The position numbers were made by a program, and so were the translations under genes. Under the pieces are notes generated by a model. The model was given only the letters and a program-made list of their open reading frames with translations. It did not search any database and was not told the DNA's origin. Source: Cristatella mucedo (lineage: Eukaryota; Bryozoa; Phylactolaemata; Cristatellidae). Taken from it: DNA of 64,000 nucleotides. The DNA lies in contig WPIO01000004.1 of the NCBI GenBank assembly GCA_009760855.2, positions 9,797,501-9,861,500 on the forward strand. Direction: 5' to 3'. This document shows, in pieces, positions 63,434 through 64,000 of the stretch. Positions within the stretch are counted from its first letter, which is position 1, and each line of letters opens with the position of its first letter.

Positions 63434-64000
63434 AATAATAATAATAATAATAATAATGCACTTGATAAAGCACCCGCAGAGAACTTAATCTCTTTCTAGG
63501 CGCTTTACATTTGCTGCAAAGGGAAATGCAATTGAATGGTAAGTAACATCATGCTTGAAAAACAAACAAAATGAATAATATGGTTAGGGGTGACATGCAC
63601 AGGGTCAGCATGCGAATGTGGTTAGTGGCAGCATGCACAGTGTCAACACACATAAGCACATCAAGGACGAATCACAGGGACCCACTAAATGCTGTCCTAA
63701 ATAGGTGTTTTTAAGTTCCTTTTAAATGTGGTCAGGTCGGGGGATGTTCTGATGCAGGTCGGGAGGGAAATCCAGGCTTTGGGAGCATATGAACTAAATG
63801 CACGGTCTCCAAAGGATTTGAGGTTTGTACGAGGTATTTGTAGACTGTTGGATTCCGAAAAGCATGTGGTACGATGCTTGGCCTGATGGGGGAGTATATC
63901 GGAGAGATATGCTGGAGCCATAGAATGAAGGGGACCTAAAAGTGAGCGACAAAACCATGAAGTCAATCCGTTGCTTGACTAGTAGCCAGTGCAGGTCGGC
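63434..64000 (-). mobile_element. LINE family 1, runs off the window
   Basis: The (ATT)n and hairpin at 63434-63510 are followed on the reverse strand by SFGDRAFSSYAPKAW and YLSDILPHQAKHRTTCFSES. The element continues past 64000. A LINE family 2 tail ends directly before it (63365-63430). Confidence 0.88.

Overview
The window is nuclear DNA of an animal, most likely a marine or other invertebrate. It has short exons with GT..AG introns of about 0.1-6 kb, many LINE and tRNA-derived SINE copies, long (GA)n microsatellites and no operons. The species cannot be named from the sequence. The presence of PCSK7 and CAMLG homologues fits a metazoan. I rebuilt four multi-exon genes by joining open stretches at consensus splice sites and checking that reading phase is kept across every junction.

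Layout: (1) 2.85-22.9 kb, + strand: a PCSK7-type proprotein convertase. The window holds the end of the catalytic domain, P domain, transmembrane segment and tail (12 exons, 522 residues); the 5' exons lie outside or were not found. (2) 28.6-34.2 kb, + strand: a complete 4-exon CAMLG homologue, the GET2-like ER receptor subunit for tail-anchored protein insertion. (3) 37.0-48.6 kb, - strand: a complete 9-exon metallocarboxypeptidase of the E/N/D subfamily (M14B), 480 residues with a signal peptide. (4) 52.7-62.7 kb, - strand: the 3' part of a gene for a multi-HMG-box protein with TFAM-like spacing and a long charged tail; its 5' exons are missing.

The introns and intergenic gaps are filled by repeats. 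LINE family 1 (CR1/L2-like) is the commonest and ends in a GCGCC..GGGCGC hairpin plus (ATT)n. LINE family 2 has a different 3' end. There are two tRNA-headed SINE families, one of which carries a LINE-1-type hairpin tail. There is also a Tc1/mariner remnant, several (GA)n tracts of up to about 190 bp, a TA/TG tract, minisatellites and three long perfect hairpins.

Three of the four genes act in the secretory pathway. PCSK7-type convertases cut precursors after basic residues. E-type carboxypeptidases trim the basic residues left behind. CAMLG serves membrane insertion at the ER. That the convertase and the carboxypeptidase lie about 14 kb apart, tail to tail, is the most interesting gene-level observation. 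Whether the closeness matters functionally is inference.
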